A stretch of DNA of 6,136 nt from Cyclobacteriaceae bacterium (GTDB lineage Bacteria; Bacteroidota; Bacteroidia; Cytophagales; Cyclobacteriaceae): positions 1-6,136 of the forward strand of contig JANQPK010000038.1 in the NCBI GenBank assembly GCA_028289505.1, written 5' to 3'. The notes beneath the pieces were generated by a model. The model was not told the DNA's origin. It saw nothing but the letters and a program-made list of their open reading frames with translations, and did no database searches. Of the stretch, positions 1-6,136 are shown piece by piece. A program made the position numbers and the translations under genes. How positions within the stretch are numbered: the first letter of the stretch is position 1; every line of letters starts with the position of its first letter.

Positions 1-451
1 TGAAGCACTCAACAGTGATCAGGTAGTCGATTTATCGGATTACCAGGGAAAGATGATGCTGTTGGTAAATGTAGCCTCCAAATGTGGCTACACACCTCAG
101 TACGAAGACCTACAAAAACTTTACGACACCTACCAGGATAAACTGGTGATTATTGGATTCCCCTGTAACCAATTTCTGTTTCAGGAATCCGGGTCTGAAG
201 AAGATATTGCGATGTTTTGTAGGAAAAATTACGGCGTAACATTTCCCATGACTACCAAAATTAAGGTAAAAGGAAGTGATAAGCATCCTATATACAAATG
301 GCTCACTACCAAAAGATTAAATGGTGTTGAAAATTATTCGGTGTCGTGGAATTTTAATAAATTTCTCATTGATGAACAAGGGAATCTTGTCGGCCATTTC
401 AAATCCTCAGTAAAGCCGTTTGATGAAAAGATAGTAAACCACCTTAGATAA
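1..451 (+). CDS. Glutathione peroxidase family thiol peroxidase, 5' end cut by window edge
   Basis: This enzyme reduces hydrogen peroxide or organic hydroperoxides using thiols. The frame is open from base 2, and 149 residues are visible. GPx proteins are usually about 160 residues, so only some 10-20 N-terminal residues (more if there is a signal peptide) lie outside. The stretch NVASKCGYTPQY carries the peroxidatic Cys (codon at 83-85), a cysteine and not selenocysteine. FPCNQF (Cys at 164-166) is followed by the Gln of FQESGSEEDI, and SWNFNKFLID supplies the Trp-Asn pair (Trp at 347-349), so the Cys/Gln/Trp/Asn tetrad is complete. A further Cys at 218-220 (MFCRKNYGVTFP) sits where plant and bacterial two-Cys GPx enzymes keep the resolving cysteine. 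This suggests, by family analogy, that thioredoxin rather than glutathione is the reductant. It is the first visible gene of a likely operon; the next gene starts 5 nt after its stop. The ATG at 53 is internal, not the true start. Confidence 0.95.
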   Translation, partial: EALNSDQVVDLSDYQGKMMLLVNVASKCGYTPQYEDLQKLYDTYQDKLVIIGFPCNQFLFQESGSEEDIAMFCRKNYGVTFPMTTKIKVKGSDKHPIYKWLTTKRLNGVENYSVSWNFNKFLIDEQGNLVGHFKSSVKPFDEKIVNHLR

Positions 452-456
452 GCTTA

Positions 457-1155
457 ATGCAGAAAGTAGCACTAGTTACGGGTTCTTACAGAGGGTTGGG
501 ACTGGAAACCGTAGCCCAGCTTGCGGGACTTGATTTTCATGCCATAATCAGCGGAAGACGCTCAGAAGTGGGAAGGGTGGCAGCAGATTCATTGGCAAAA
601 AAAGGTCTGAATGTCACCTACTTGGATTTGGACGTAACCAGTGATAGTAGTGTTGCCAAAGCTAGGGATTATATTGAGGGGCAATTTGGTAAGTTGGATG
701 TGCTGGTTAACAATGCGGGAATACACTACGATCTAGGCAATCCAAGTACCAGTCCCAATTGGAAGGTAGTACAAGAAGCCATAGACATCAATTTCCTGGG
801 TGCCTGGCGGGTTGCAGTTAGCCTTTTGGGTTTACTTGAAAAAAGCGAGGCCGGAAGGATTGTCAATGTTTCTAGTGGCGCCGGCTCATTAAATGATGTC
901 ACTCCGGGAACACCAGCATACTCTACTTCAAAGGCAGCCATGAATATGTTGACCATTCAACTAGCAGCTGCATTAAAATCCTCTAGCATTAAGGTTAATG
1001 CAGTCTGCCCCGGATGGGTTCGCACCGAGATGGGTGGACCACAGGCCCCACGAAGTGTTGAGGAAGGAGCCAAGGGGATTGTTTGGGCAGCTACGCTCGA
1101 TTCCGATGGACCATCAGGTGGTTTTTTCAGAGACGGAAACGCTATCGCGTGGTGA
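457..1155 (+). CDS. Short-chain dehydrogenase/reductase (SDR), carbonyl reductase-like
   Basis: A classical SDR of 232 residues, expected to be a cytosolic NAD(P)(H)-dependent oxidoreductase; the substrate cannot be read from the sequence. The Rossmann cofactor motif TGSYRGLG is at residues 8-15. GRR at 33-35 after the second beta strand favours NADP(H) over NAD. LDLDVTS (56-62) is the adenine-binding acidic motif, NNAG is at 85-88 and the structural Asn at 112 is in DINFLG. The catalytic residues are Ser 139 or 140 (NVSSGAG), Tyr155 and Lys159 (YSTSK), followed by CPGWVRTEMGG (184-194). The C-terminal GPSGGFFRDG is typical of plant and bacterial carbonyl reductase-like SDRs. The ATG at 457 puts the glycine motif at the usual distance from the N terminus. 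There is no Shine-Dalgarno upstream. With only 5 nt after the peroxidase stop, translation is probably coupled. Family is secure; the exact function is open. Confidence 0.93.
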   Translation: MQKVALVTGSYRGLGLETVAQLAGLDFHAIISGRRSEVGRVAADSLAKKGLNVTYLDLDVTSDSSVAKARDYIEGQFGKLDVLVNNAGIHYDLGNPSTSPNWKVVQEAIDINFLGAWRVAVSLLGLLEKSEAGRIVNVSSGAGSLNDVTPGTPAYSTSKAAMNMLTIQLAAALKSSSIKVNAVCPGWVRTEMGGPQAPRSVEEGAKGIVWAATLDSDGPSGGFFRDGNAIAW

Positions 1156-1174
1156 TTTCTCAACCCCAGGCACT

Positions 1175-2002
1175 ATGAAATTAGGCATCGGGTCGTTCGC
1201 ATACGCTTGGAGTATTGGGGTACCAGGATTATCACCTGAAAACCCAATGGATGTGTTTGAGTTCGTAAAAGCCGCTTCTGACCAAGGCGCAGAGGTAGTT
1301 CAGATAGCCGATAATTTACCCCTGCACAAAATGAAAACTAAAGCTCTAGAGCGATTGGTAGAGGTTTGTAGTAAACTGGGTTTGGCGGTTGAAGTGGGTA
1401 CCAGGGGCCTGCGCTTAAACCGGGTCAAAAAATACTTGGAAATTGCTCAAATGTTTGAGGCACCATTTCTGAGGCTGGTAGTTGATGACAAAGCCTTTGA
1501 GCCCACTGTAGAAAAGATCATCCGGGATATCCAAGAATTGTTACCTTTATTACAGAAAAGCGGGGTAAAACTGGCTATAGAAAATCACGATCGATTCAGG
1601 TCTGAGCAACTGGCATCAATCATAAGATCTACCGATCAGGGAATGGTGGGCATCTGTCTTGATACTGCCAACTCTTTAGGTGCGGGGGAGGGAATAGAAG
1701 AAGCAATGCGGCACCTTGCCCCATATACCTTGAACCTCCATGTCAAGGATTTTGTGATCAAACGGGTGCCCTCAAATATGGGCTTTACCATAAGCGGCTG
1801 CCCAGCGGGTTCCGGTGTTATCAATATCCCCAATTTGTTGGATCGATTATCTGGCAACCAGCACTTTTACTCCCTGACCTTGGAGGTTTGGTCTGATTTG
1901 TTGGATGACTTACCCCAAACCATCGCCCAAGAACAACGGTGGGTACGCAGAAGTATGGATTATCTTAGTACAGTAGTGGACAATTATCAGAAAGTGTCCT
2001 GA
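1175..2002 (+). CDS. Sugar phosphate isomerase/epimerase family TIM-barrel protein (xylose isomerase-like)
   Basis: A 275-residue protein of the AP endonuclease 2 / xylose isomerase-like TIM barrel superfamily, which includes hydroxypyruvate isomerase, tagatose and inosose epimerases or dehydratases, and endonuclease IV. Four likely divalent-metal ligands stand at the ends of barrel strands: Glu136 (LAIENHDRF), Asp163 (ICLDTANSLG), His189 (LHVKDF) and Glu237 (LTLEVWSD). GCPAGSGVINIPNLL (208-222) matches the loop that these sugar enzymes have as a G-x-G-x-(I/V)-(D/N) segment. A single set of ligands, the length and the LHVKD motif favour a sugar isomerase/epimerase over a DNA repair enzyme. 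The start was placed at the ATG at 1175, giving MKLGIGSFAYAW, a normal first barrel strand. The frame is open further back to 998, but that would overlap the SDR by over 150 nt with no family-like sequence. It lies 19 nt after the SDR and is the last gene before the terminator. Substrate unknown. Confidence 0.88.
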   Translation: MKLGIGSFAYAWSIGVPGLSPENPMDVFEFVKAASDQGAEVVQIADNLPLHKMKTKALERLVEVCSKLGLAVEVGTRGLRLNRVKKYLEIAQMFEAPFLRLVVDDKAFEPTVEKIIRDIQELLPLLQKSGVKLAIENHDRFRSEQLASIIRSTDQGMVGICLDTANSLGAGEGIEEAMRHLAPYTLNLHVKDFVIKRVPSNMGFTISGCPAGSGVINIPNLLDRLSGNQHFYSLTLEVWSDLLDDLPQTIAQEQRWVRRSMDYLSTVVDNYQKVS

Positions 2003-2148
2003 ATTGCCCGACAAAACTACCTCACCATTCTTGCTATATTTCACACTGTTTGCTATCTTATCCTTGGATCGCGGTGGAGGGAACGCCACTGAGATACCAA
2101 CCATCGGTTTAGTAATAGATTGCCAACTAGGTGATCTTTCTACAACCC

Positions 2149-2174
2149 AAAGGCGAGTTAAACTCGCCTTTTTT
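2149..2174 (+). terminator. Intrinsic (rho-independent) terminator of the peroxidase-SDR-isomerase run
   Basis: A perfect 9-bp stem, AAAGGCGAG paired with CTCGCCTTT (2149-2157 with 2163-2171), encloses the 5-nt loop TTAAA; the U-tract TTTTTT (2169-2174) overlaps the 3' arm and is followed by ATTTT. It lies 146 nt after the isomerase stop and faces the + strand. The amidase on the other strand ends at 2178, immediately beside it. Read from the - strand the hairpin is followed by only TTT and then GGG, so it would be a weaker stop for the amidase transcript. Confidence 0.87.
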
Positions 2175-2177
2175 ATT

Positions 2178-3596
2178 TTAAATGTCAGGGTGGTTTCTAT
2201 GCCAATTGGTTGCTTTTTGGAAAGCATAACCTAACTGGCATATAGTTGATTCCCCTGACTGGTTTCCTACAAATTGCATATTGTAAGGGATACCTTTAGC
2301 AGACAATCCACAAGGTAATGATAGACTAGGCAGACCAGAAAAATTGGCGGGGATGGTAAATTGAAAATAGGTATATGGATTCATGTGCTGGCGTATCACA
2401 TCCATGGATTGGTAAAGCAACTCTCTAGGAAAATCGAAAGGAATGCCACCACCGGGGCACAGCAGTGCATCTACTTGAGATAAGCAAGAATTAAATTGTT
2501 GACTAAATTCAGATCGATACTGCATGGCACTTAAATATTGCTCCTTACTGGTGTTATATCCGTGTTCCAGGAAATCCCCAAAAAAAGCACCATATTCTGC
2601 TGCTTTAGATGGGTAATGAGACTCGTGTGCTTTAGCAGCCTCGTAGGTACAAATGGTTTTCCAGTTTTCCCTTAAAAGACTAACATCTGGCACTTTGATT
2701 TCCACTATTTCTGCCCCTAAGGTACGAAGCTGTACCATAGCAGCATCAAGGGCATTATTTAAATCAGGGTCCACGCCTTCGCTGCTATAAATGGGATCGT
2801 ATCCAACTCTAAATCCGATTAAACTTTTGTCGATATCCTCCATTATGTTGGTTAAGCTATCTTCAATGGTGGTGCTGTCATGTTTATCCTTTCCGGATAT
2901 GGCTCCCAGAATAAGAGCTGAATCTGCCACGGTGCGGGTCATGGGTCCTACATGGTCCATGGTTTCGGCCAATGGTAGAATGCCATAACGACTCACACGC
3001 CCGTATTGAAGTTTTAATCCGGTAATACCACAAGCCATGGCTGGAAACCTAATGGAGCCCCCGGTGTCTGTTCCCAGAGCTCCATAGCATAGCCCTGCAG
3101 CCACTGCCACTCCCGATCCACTGGAAGATCCACCCGGCCATAGATTATTTCCCCAGGGATTTCTGGGTATTGGAAATTGCCGATGATACCCACCCACAGC
3201 ACCCTCTGTTAAATGGAGTTTCCCCATAATAATGCAACCGGCATCTAACAGTTTGGTAATCACCGTAGCATGGTACTCAGGAACAAAGTCTTCCAGCACC
3301 TTTAAGCCTCCTTTGGTTGGTATACCCTGAGTATAACAAAGATCCTTTACGGCAATGGGCATCCCGTGCAGGGGACCGCGATAATGACCATTGCGAATCT
3401 CATTTTCAGCCGTCTGAGCTGCATTGAGGGCCGCGTCCTCCATAAGCAGGGCGTAGCTATGTAGTTTAGGTTCTAGTGACTTTATTCTCTGTAGTGTATG
3501 TAGCGTAAGCTCAATGGGGGAGACCTCTCGGCGTTGAATAAGCGCTGCCACTTCCAGGATCGATTTAAAATGAAGTTTATCTGTGGAACTGACCAT
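2178..3596 (-). CDS. Amidase signature (AS) family hydrolase
   Basis: A 472-residue enzyme of the amidase signature family, which hydrolyses or transfers amide groups; the family includes GatA, fatty acid amide hydrolase, and nitrile- and urea-pathway amidases. The Ser-cisSer-Lys triad is complete: Lys84 (PIAVKDL), cis-Ser157 (PGGSSSGSG) and nucleophile Ser181 (GTDTGGSIRFP). The 24-residue spacing between the two serines is the same as in fatty acid amide hydrolase. MGKLHLTEGA (124-133), GPMTRTVAD (217-225) and the C-terminal PANFSGLPSLSLP block are also family hallmarks. No signal peptide or membrane segment is visible, so it is probably cytosolic. The start at 3596 gives a normal AS N-terminal helix (residues 10-45). 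The gene is convergent with the isomerase and divergent from the peptidase gene, with no gatB or gatC beside it. A stand-alone amidase is therefore more likely than the tRNA amidotransferase subunit, although GatA genes can be unlinked. Substrate unknown. Confidence 0.92.
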   Translation of the reverse strand: MVSSTDKLHFKSILEVAALIQRREVSPIELTLHTLQRIKSLEPKLHSYALLMEDAALNAAQTAENEIRNGHYRGPLHGMPIAVKDLCYTQGIPTKGGLKVLEDFVPEYHATVITKLLDAGCIIMGKLHLTEGAVGGYHRQFPIPRNPWGNNLWPGGSSSGSGVAVAAGLCYGALGTDTGGSIRFPAMACGITGLKLQYGRVSRYGILPLAETMDHVGPMTRTVADSALILGAISGKDKHDSTTIEDSLTNIMEDIDKSLIGFRVGYDPIYSSEGVDPDLNNALDAAMVQLRTLGAEIVEIKVPDVSLLRENWKTICTYEAAKAHESHYPSKAAEYGAFFGDFLEHGYNTSKEQYLSAMQYRSEFSQQFNSCLSQVDALLCPGGGIPFDFPRELLYQSMDVIRQHMNPYTYFQFTIPANFSGLPSLSLPCGLSAKGIPYNMQFVGNQSGESTICQLGYAFQKATNWHRNHPDI

Positions 3597-3668
3597 AAGA
3601 TCAAGAGATTGTTAATTTTCGTAACTTCAGTTTCAAACAAGTTTTACCAGCATTCAATAACCTTAACC
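3597..3668. promoter_or_regulatory. Divergent intergenic spacer expected to hold the promoters of the amidase and peptidase genes
   Basis: These 72 bp are the only non-coding bases between two divergent genes, so promoter elements for one or both should lie here or reach into the amidase 5' end. On the + strand TAATTTTC (3613-3620) matches five of six fixed positions of the Bacteroidota -7 element TAnnTTTG, but I see no TTTG partner at the expected distance. No clear element is visible on the - strand. No operator-like inverted repeat stands out. Its role is inferred from gene layout alone. Confidence 0.35.
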
Positions 3669-5693
3669 ATGAGCAAACTGAATATTGTACTATTACTTCT
3701 GGTTTCTCTCGCAATATATAACTGTCAGTCTTCTGAACCAGAATCCGCAGAGATTTCTCTGGTCGCTGATACTACTGGTTTTGAATGGCGGACTGAAATG
3801 TTTGCTGATGTACAAATCAACCGGTATCTCATACCCGGATGGGAGAAATTGAGTACACAACAACGTAAACTAGTTTATTTTTTAGTCCAAGCCGGTCTGG
3901 AAGGGAGGGATATTATGTACGATATCAATTATCGACATAATCTCGAAATCCGAAAAGCTTTGGAGCATGTGTATAATAATTATGGTGGTGATCGAAATAC
4001 CGAGGAATGGGGGCAGTTTCAAACCTATTTAAAACGGATATGGTTCAGTAATGGAATCCACCACCACTATTCCATGAATAAGTTTTTACCAGAGTTCTCC
4101 AGAGAATATTTAGATGGACTATTACAAGCCTCCAGTGTTACGCTATCCCAGGAAGCTTTACAAGCAATGTTTGATCCTGAAAAAGACTCGAAGAAAGTAA
4201 ACCTGGACTCAGATGTGGATCTGGTGCTGGAATCTGCTGTAAATTTCTATGACCCTGATGTTACCCAAGCCGAAGTGGAGAAATACTTTGAAGGTATTAC
4301 GGATAAGGAAGATGAAACTCCGATTTCTTACGGACTGAACTCTAAAATCATACGCAATGAGGATGGGTCCATCGGAGAAGATGTGTATAAAGTAGGAGGT
4401 CGGTATGGTGCTGCCATAGAAAAAATGGTAGAATGGTTAGGGCAAGCTGTTGAAGTGGCTGAGAATCCTGCCCAAGCGGATGCATTAAAGTTGCTTATTG
4501 AATATTATCAAACTGGAGATCTGGAGATATGGGATCAGTATAATATTGCCTGGTCACAGGCCATTGAAGGAGATATTGATTACATCACAGGGTTTGTGGA
4601 AGTATACAACGATCCGCTGGGCTATCATGGATCCTATGAAACTATTGTGGAAATCAACGATTTCGAAGCCTCTGATAGGATGAAGGTACTGATGGAGAAC
4701 GCGCAATGGTTTGAGGATAATGCACCCTTAATGGACCAGCATAAAAAGGAAAACGTGGTAGGGGTAAGTTACAAGGTAGTTAATGTAGCCGGGGAGTCAG
4801 GAGATGCTTCACCTTCAACTCCGGTTGGTGTTAATCTACCCAATGCCAACTGGATTAGATCCAATTATGGTTCTAAGTCGGTCAGTCTAGGAAATATTAT
4901 TGATGGTTATAAAATGGCCAGTGCCGGTGGCTTCGAAGAAGAATTTTTGATGACAAATGAGCAAAGACAGCGATCTGAAAAGTATGGAAGTTTAGCCGAC
5001 AAGTTATCTACCGCATTACACGAAGTATTGGGACATGCTTCCGGTAAACTTGAGCCTAGGGTAGGAACCCCAAAAGAGACACTCAAAAACTATAGATCTA
5101 CTTTGGAAGAGGGAAGGGCTGATCTTTTTGCACTGTATTACATTCTGGACCCTAAGCTTAAGGAACTAGGGTTGGTGCCATCAGATGAGGTAGGAAAAAC
5201 GGAATATGACACCTACATCACCAATGGAATAATGTATCAATTGCGTCGATTACAACTAGGCGAGGATATAGAGGAAGCCCACATGAGAAACCGGGCCTTT
5301 GTTGCCAGATGGGCATATCAAAAAGGTCAAAAGGAGAATGTGATTGAAAAAGTGCAACGAGATAGTAAGACTTACTTTGTGGTTAATGATTATCAAAAAC
5401 TGCGCGATCTTTTTGGCCAGCTTTTAAAAGAAGTTCAGCGAATCAAATCACAAGGTGATTTTGAAGCAGCCAAGGCATTAATTGAAGACTACGGGGTAAA
5501 GGTGGATCCAGAGCTTCATCAGGAAGTACTGGACCGGGTATCCACACTGGAGGGAGCTCCCTATGGAGGTTTTATAAATCCTAGGTTAGTGCCTGTAATA
5601 GAGAATGATCAAGTTTTAGATGTTAGGGTAGAATACCCTGATGATTTCACCCAGCAGATGCTCGAATATGCTGAACAATACGGGAACTTGTAA
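3669..5693 (+). CDS. Dipeptidyl peptidase III (M49 zinc metallopeptidase), predicted lipoprotein
   Basis: A 674-residue peptidase that removes dipeptides from peptide N termini. The M49 zinc motif HEVLGH is at residues 451-456 (His451 and His456 bind zinc, Glu452 is catalytic). The second motif EEGRAD is at 480-485, with Glu481 as third ligand. Equivalents of human DPP III residues can be placed: Tyr313 (VYNDPLG), Asn389 and Asn392 (GVNLPNANWIR), His538 and Arg542 (HMRNR). NGIHHHYSMNKFLPEF and SVSLGN are further family blocks. Length fits Bacteroidetes DPP III. The N terminus reads MSKLNIVLLLLVSLAIYNC: one Lys, a hydrophobic core at residues 6-16, and Cys19 as the probable lipidated residue. 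Asn at -1 is unusual, but Bacteroidota lipoboxes are loose. The protein would sit on a membrane, facing the periplasm or the outside. The frame is open back to 3534, but that part overlaps the divergent amidase and would bury the signal, so 3669 was chosen. No Shine-Dalgarno is visible. Confidence 0.95.
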   Translation: MSKLNIVLLLLVSLAIYNCQSSEPESAEISLVADTTGFEWRTEMFADVQINRYLIPGWEKLSTQQRKLVYFLVQAGLEGRDIMYDINYRHNLEIRKALEHVYNNYGGDRNTEEWGQFQTYLKRIWFSNGIHHHYSMNKFLPEFSREYLDGLLQASSVTLSQEALQAMFDPEKDSKKVNLDSDVDLVLESAVNFYDPDVTQAEVEKYFEGITDKEDETPISYGLNSKIIRNEDGSIGEDVYKVGGRYGAAIEKMVEWLGQAVEVAENPAQADALKLLIEYYQTGDLEIWDQYNIAWSQAIEGDIDYITGFVEVYNDPLGYHGSYETIVEINDFEASDRMKVLMENAQWFEDNAPLMDQHKKENVVGVSYKVVNVAGESGDASPSTPVGVNLPNANWIRSNYGSKSVSLGNIIDGYKMASAGGFEEEFLMTNEQRQRSEKYGSLADKLSTALHEVLGHASGKLEPRVGTPKETLKNYRSTLEEGRADLFALYYILDPKLKELGLVPSDEVGKTEYDTYITNGIMYQLRRLQLGEDIEEAHMRNRAFVARWAYQKGQKENVIEKVQRDSKTYFVVNDYQKLRDLFGQLLKEVQRIKSQGDFEAAKALIEDYGVKVDPELHQEVLDRVSTLEGAPYGGFINPRLVPVIENDQVLDVRVEYPDDFTQQMLEYAEQYGNL

Positions 5694-5993
5694 GTTGCAG
5701 GTATGGTAAGGCAGGTGAATGGCTTTTTGTCCTGGGCTCAATCACCTAGTATTAAGTCGGTTTCAATGCTCAACCTGCGATCCAGCAGGAATTGGTAATG
5801 TTGATCTCTTCTTTTTTATCCTTCATGGGGCTGGGAGGTGAAGATATCATAGTCCTAGGGGAGTACCTGTAACTGGTTTGTTTCAGGGTTTAAAAAAAAG
5901 AAAATAACTTTTTCAGGTAATTGAATGCCAACCAGTAACCTAAAAAAAGTAATGGTTTATATGGTAGAAGTATCCACCATCAAACGCATCATA
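5694..5993. other. Non-coding spacer between convergent genes
   Basis: About 300 bp with no convincing gene on either strand; the longest open stretches are below 40 codons and have no recognisable motif. It contains two small hairpins: AGGTGA (5713-5718) with TCACCT (5742-5747), extended by three more pairs past a mismatch, and CCTGC (5774-5778) with GCAGG (5785-5789). Neither is directly followed by a T-run in either direction. Two A-runs are present at 5892-5899 and 5942-5948. No clear + strand terminator for the peptidase gene was found. Confidence 0.6.
5942..5980 (-). terminator. Possible terminator of the PQQ dehydrogenase gene
   Basis: On the - strand, 14 nt after the stop codon, ATGGTGGA and TTCTACCAT-side bases form an 8-bp stem (one G-T pair) with a 4-nt loop (5961-5980). 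Seven Ts follow at 5948-5942, but 12 nt of other sequence lie between stem and T-run, which is too far for a canonical terminator. A second ACCAT closer to the T-run (plus-strand ATGGT at 5952-5956) could pair with the same 5' arm instead, leaving 3 nt before the Ts. Weak candidate. Confidence 0.3.
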
Positions 5994-6136
5994 TTACTCT
6001 GGTAAGGCAAAGGCCACATACGAGTCTCCGGATTTAGTACCCATTTTGCCTCCTCCACAAGCGATCACCACATATTGCCTACCATTAACTTCGTAGGTGC
6101 TGGGAGTAGCATAGCCACCAGCAGGGAGTTTGGTTT
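5994..6136 (-). CDS. PQQ-dependent quinoprotein dehydrogenase, C-terminal end only
   Basis: Reading the - strand from the right edge, 46 residues are visible before a TAA at 5996-5994. They include LPAGGYATPSTYEVNGRQYV, then VVIACGGGKMGTKSGDSYVAFALPE. This matches my knowledge of the conserved C terminus of pyrroloquinoline quinone-dependent dehydrogenases of the glucose dehydrogenase / eight-bladed propeller type, whose last blade ends in a YEV-x-G-(K/R)-QYVVIA, G-(T/S)-K-x-GD-x-(Y/L)-(V/I)-AFALP pattern. Such enzymes oxidise sugars or alcohols in the periplasm or at the membrane and pass electrons to quinones. The rest of the gene, about 600-750 residues in this family, lies beyond the window, so substrate and anchoring cannot be judged. 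It converges on the peptidase gene with a 300-bp spacer. Confidence 0.85.
   Translation of the reverse strand, partial: TKLPAGGYATPSTYEVNGRQYVVIACGGGKMGTKSGDSYVAFALPE

Noticed and set aside
998..1174. In-frame upstream extension of the isomerase to an ATG at 998
   Set aside because: It overlaps the well-supported SDR on the same strand by more than 150 nt, its sequence has no family resemblance, and the ATG at 1175 gives the normal first barrel strand.
2070..2130. CTGAGATACC (TPP riboswitch-like) and GCCACTG (cobalamin riboswitch-like) fragments in the spacer after the isomerase
   Set aside because: The other conserved TPP elements (GAACCTGA, GCGnAGGGA) and the cobalamin B12 box core are absent, and no + strand gene follows to be controlled.
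2004..2234. Short open frames over the spacer on both strands (2004-2234 plus, 1910-2227 minus)
   Set aside because: Both run through the intrinsic terminator and into neighbouring coding sequence, show no known domain, and look like chance openings.
3606..3644. Sigma70-like TTGAAA with a TAACAA-like -10 on the - strand upstream of the amidase
   Set aside because: The -10 match is poor, it would leave only a few bases of leader before the ATG, and Bacteroidota promoters use a different consensus.
3534..3668. Upstream extension of the DPP III gene to an ATG at 3534
   Set aside because: It runs antisense through the amidase start region and would put 45 extra residues in front of a good lipoprotein signal.
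5741..5850. Two small - strand open stretches: 26 codons with an ATG (5850-5770) and 25 codons without one (5815-5741)
   Set aside because: They overlap in different frames, are very short, have no recognisable motif or ribosome site, and give no firm sign of a decayed gene.
1..6136. Mobile elements, CRISPR arrays, tRNA or rRNA genes, toxin-antitoxin or defence systems
   Set aside because: No transposase, repeat array, tRNA T-loop sequence or defence-type domain was seen; the genes are all common metabolic or proteolytic families.

Overview
The window comes from a bacterium, most likely a member of the Bacteroidota (Flavobacteriia or Cytophagia-like). Three things point there: the dipeptidyl peptidase III resembles the Bacteroidetes form and starts with a lipoprotein signal whose lipobox is loose; none of the gene starts has a recognisable Shine-Dalgarno sequence; and the base composition is moderately AT-rich with short spacers. 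This placement is inferred from sequence style, not from a database match.

Layout. On the + strand, positions 1-2002 hold a tight run of three genes: a glutathione peroxidase cut by the left edge, a short-chain dehydrogenase/reductase starting 5 nt after it, and a sugar phosphate isomerase/epimerase-type TIM barrel protein starting 19 nt later. A strong intrinsic terminator at 2149-2174 closes this run. An amidase-signature enzyme lies on the - strand (3596 to 2178), converges on the same terminator, and ends only a few bases from it. A 72-bp gap (3597-3668) separates the amidase from a divergent + strand gene for a zinc metallopeptidase of family M49 (dipeptidyl peptidase III) with a lipoprotein signal (3669-5693). 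About 300 bp follow with no convincing gene. At the right edge lies the C-terminal tail of a PQQ-dependent quinoprotein dehydrogenase on the - strand (6136 to 5994). It is only 46 residues long but very recognisable.

How the genes may work together. The first three are probably co-transcribed: a thiol peroxidase, an NADP(H)-type carbonyl reductase-like enzyme and a sugar or polyol isomerase could form a small stress or carbonyl-detoxification and carbohydrate unit, but the link rests on spacing alone. The amidase, the exported dipeptidyl peptidase and the PQQ dehydrogenase look like independently transcribed housekeeping or nutrient-scavenging genes. I found no mobile element, CRISPR array, tRNA, rRNA or convincing riboswitch, and nothing that looks like a new multi-gene system. 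The region reads as an ordinary chromosomal stretch with a few points worth checking.
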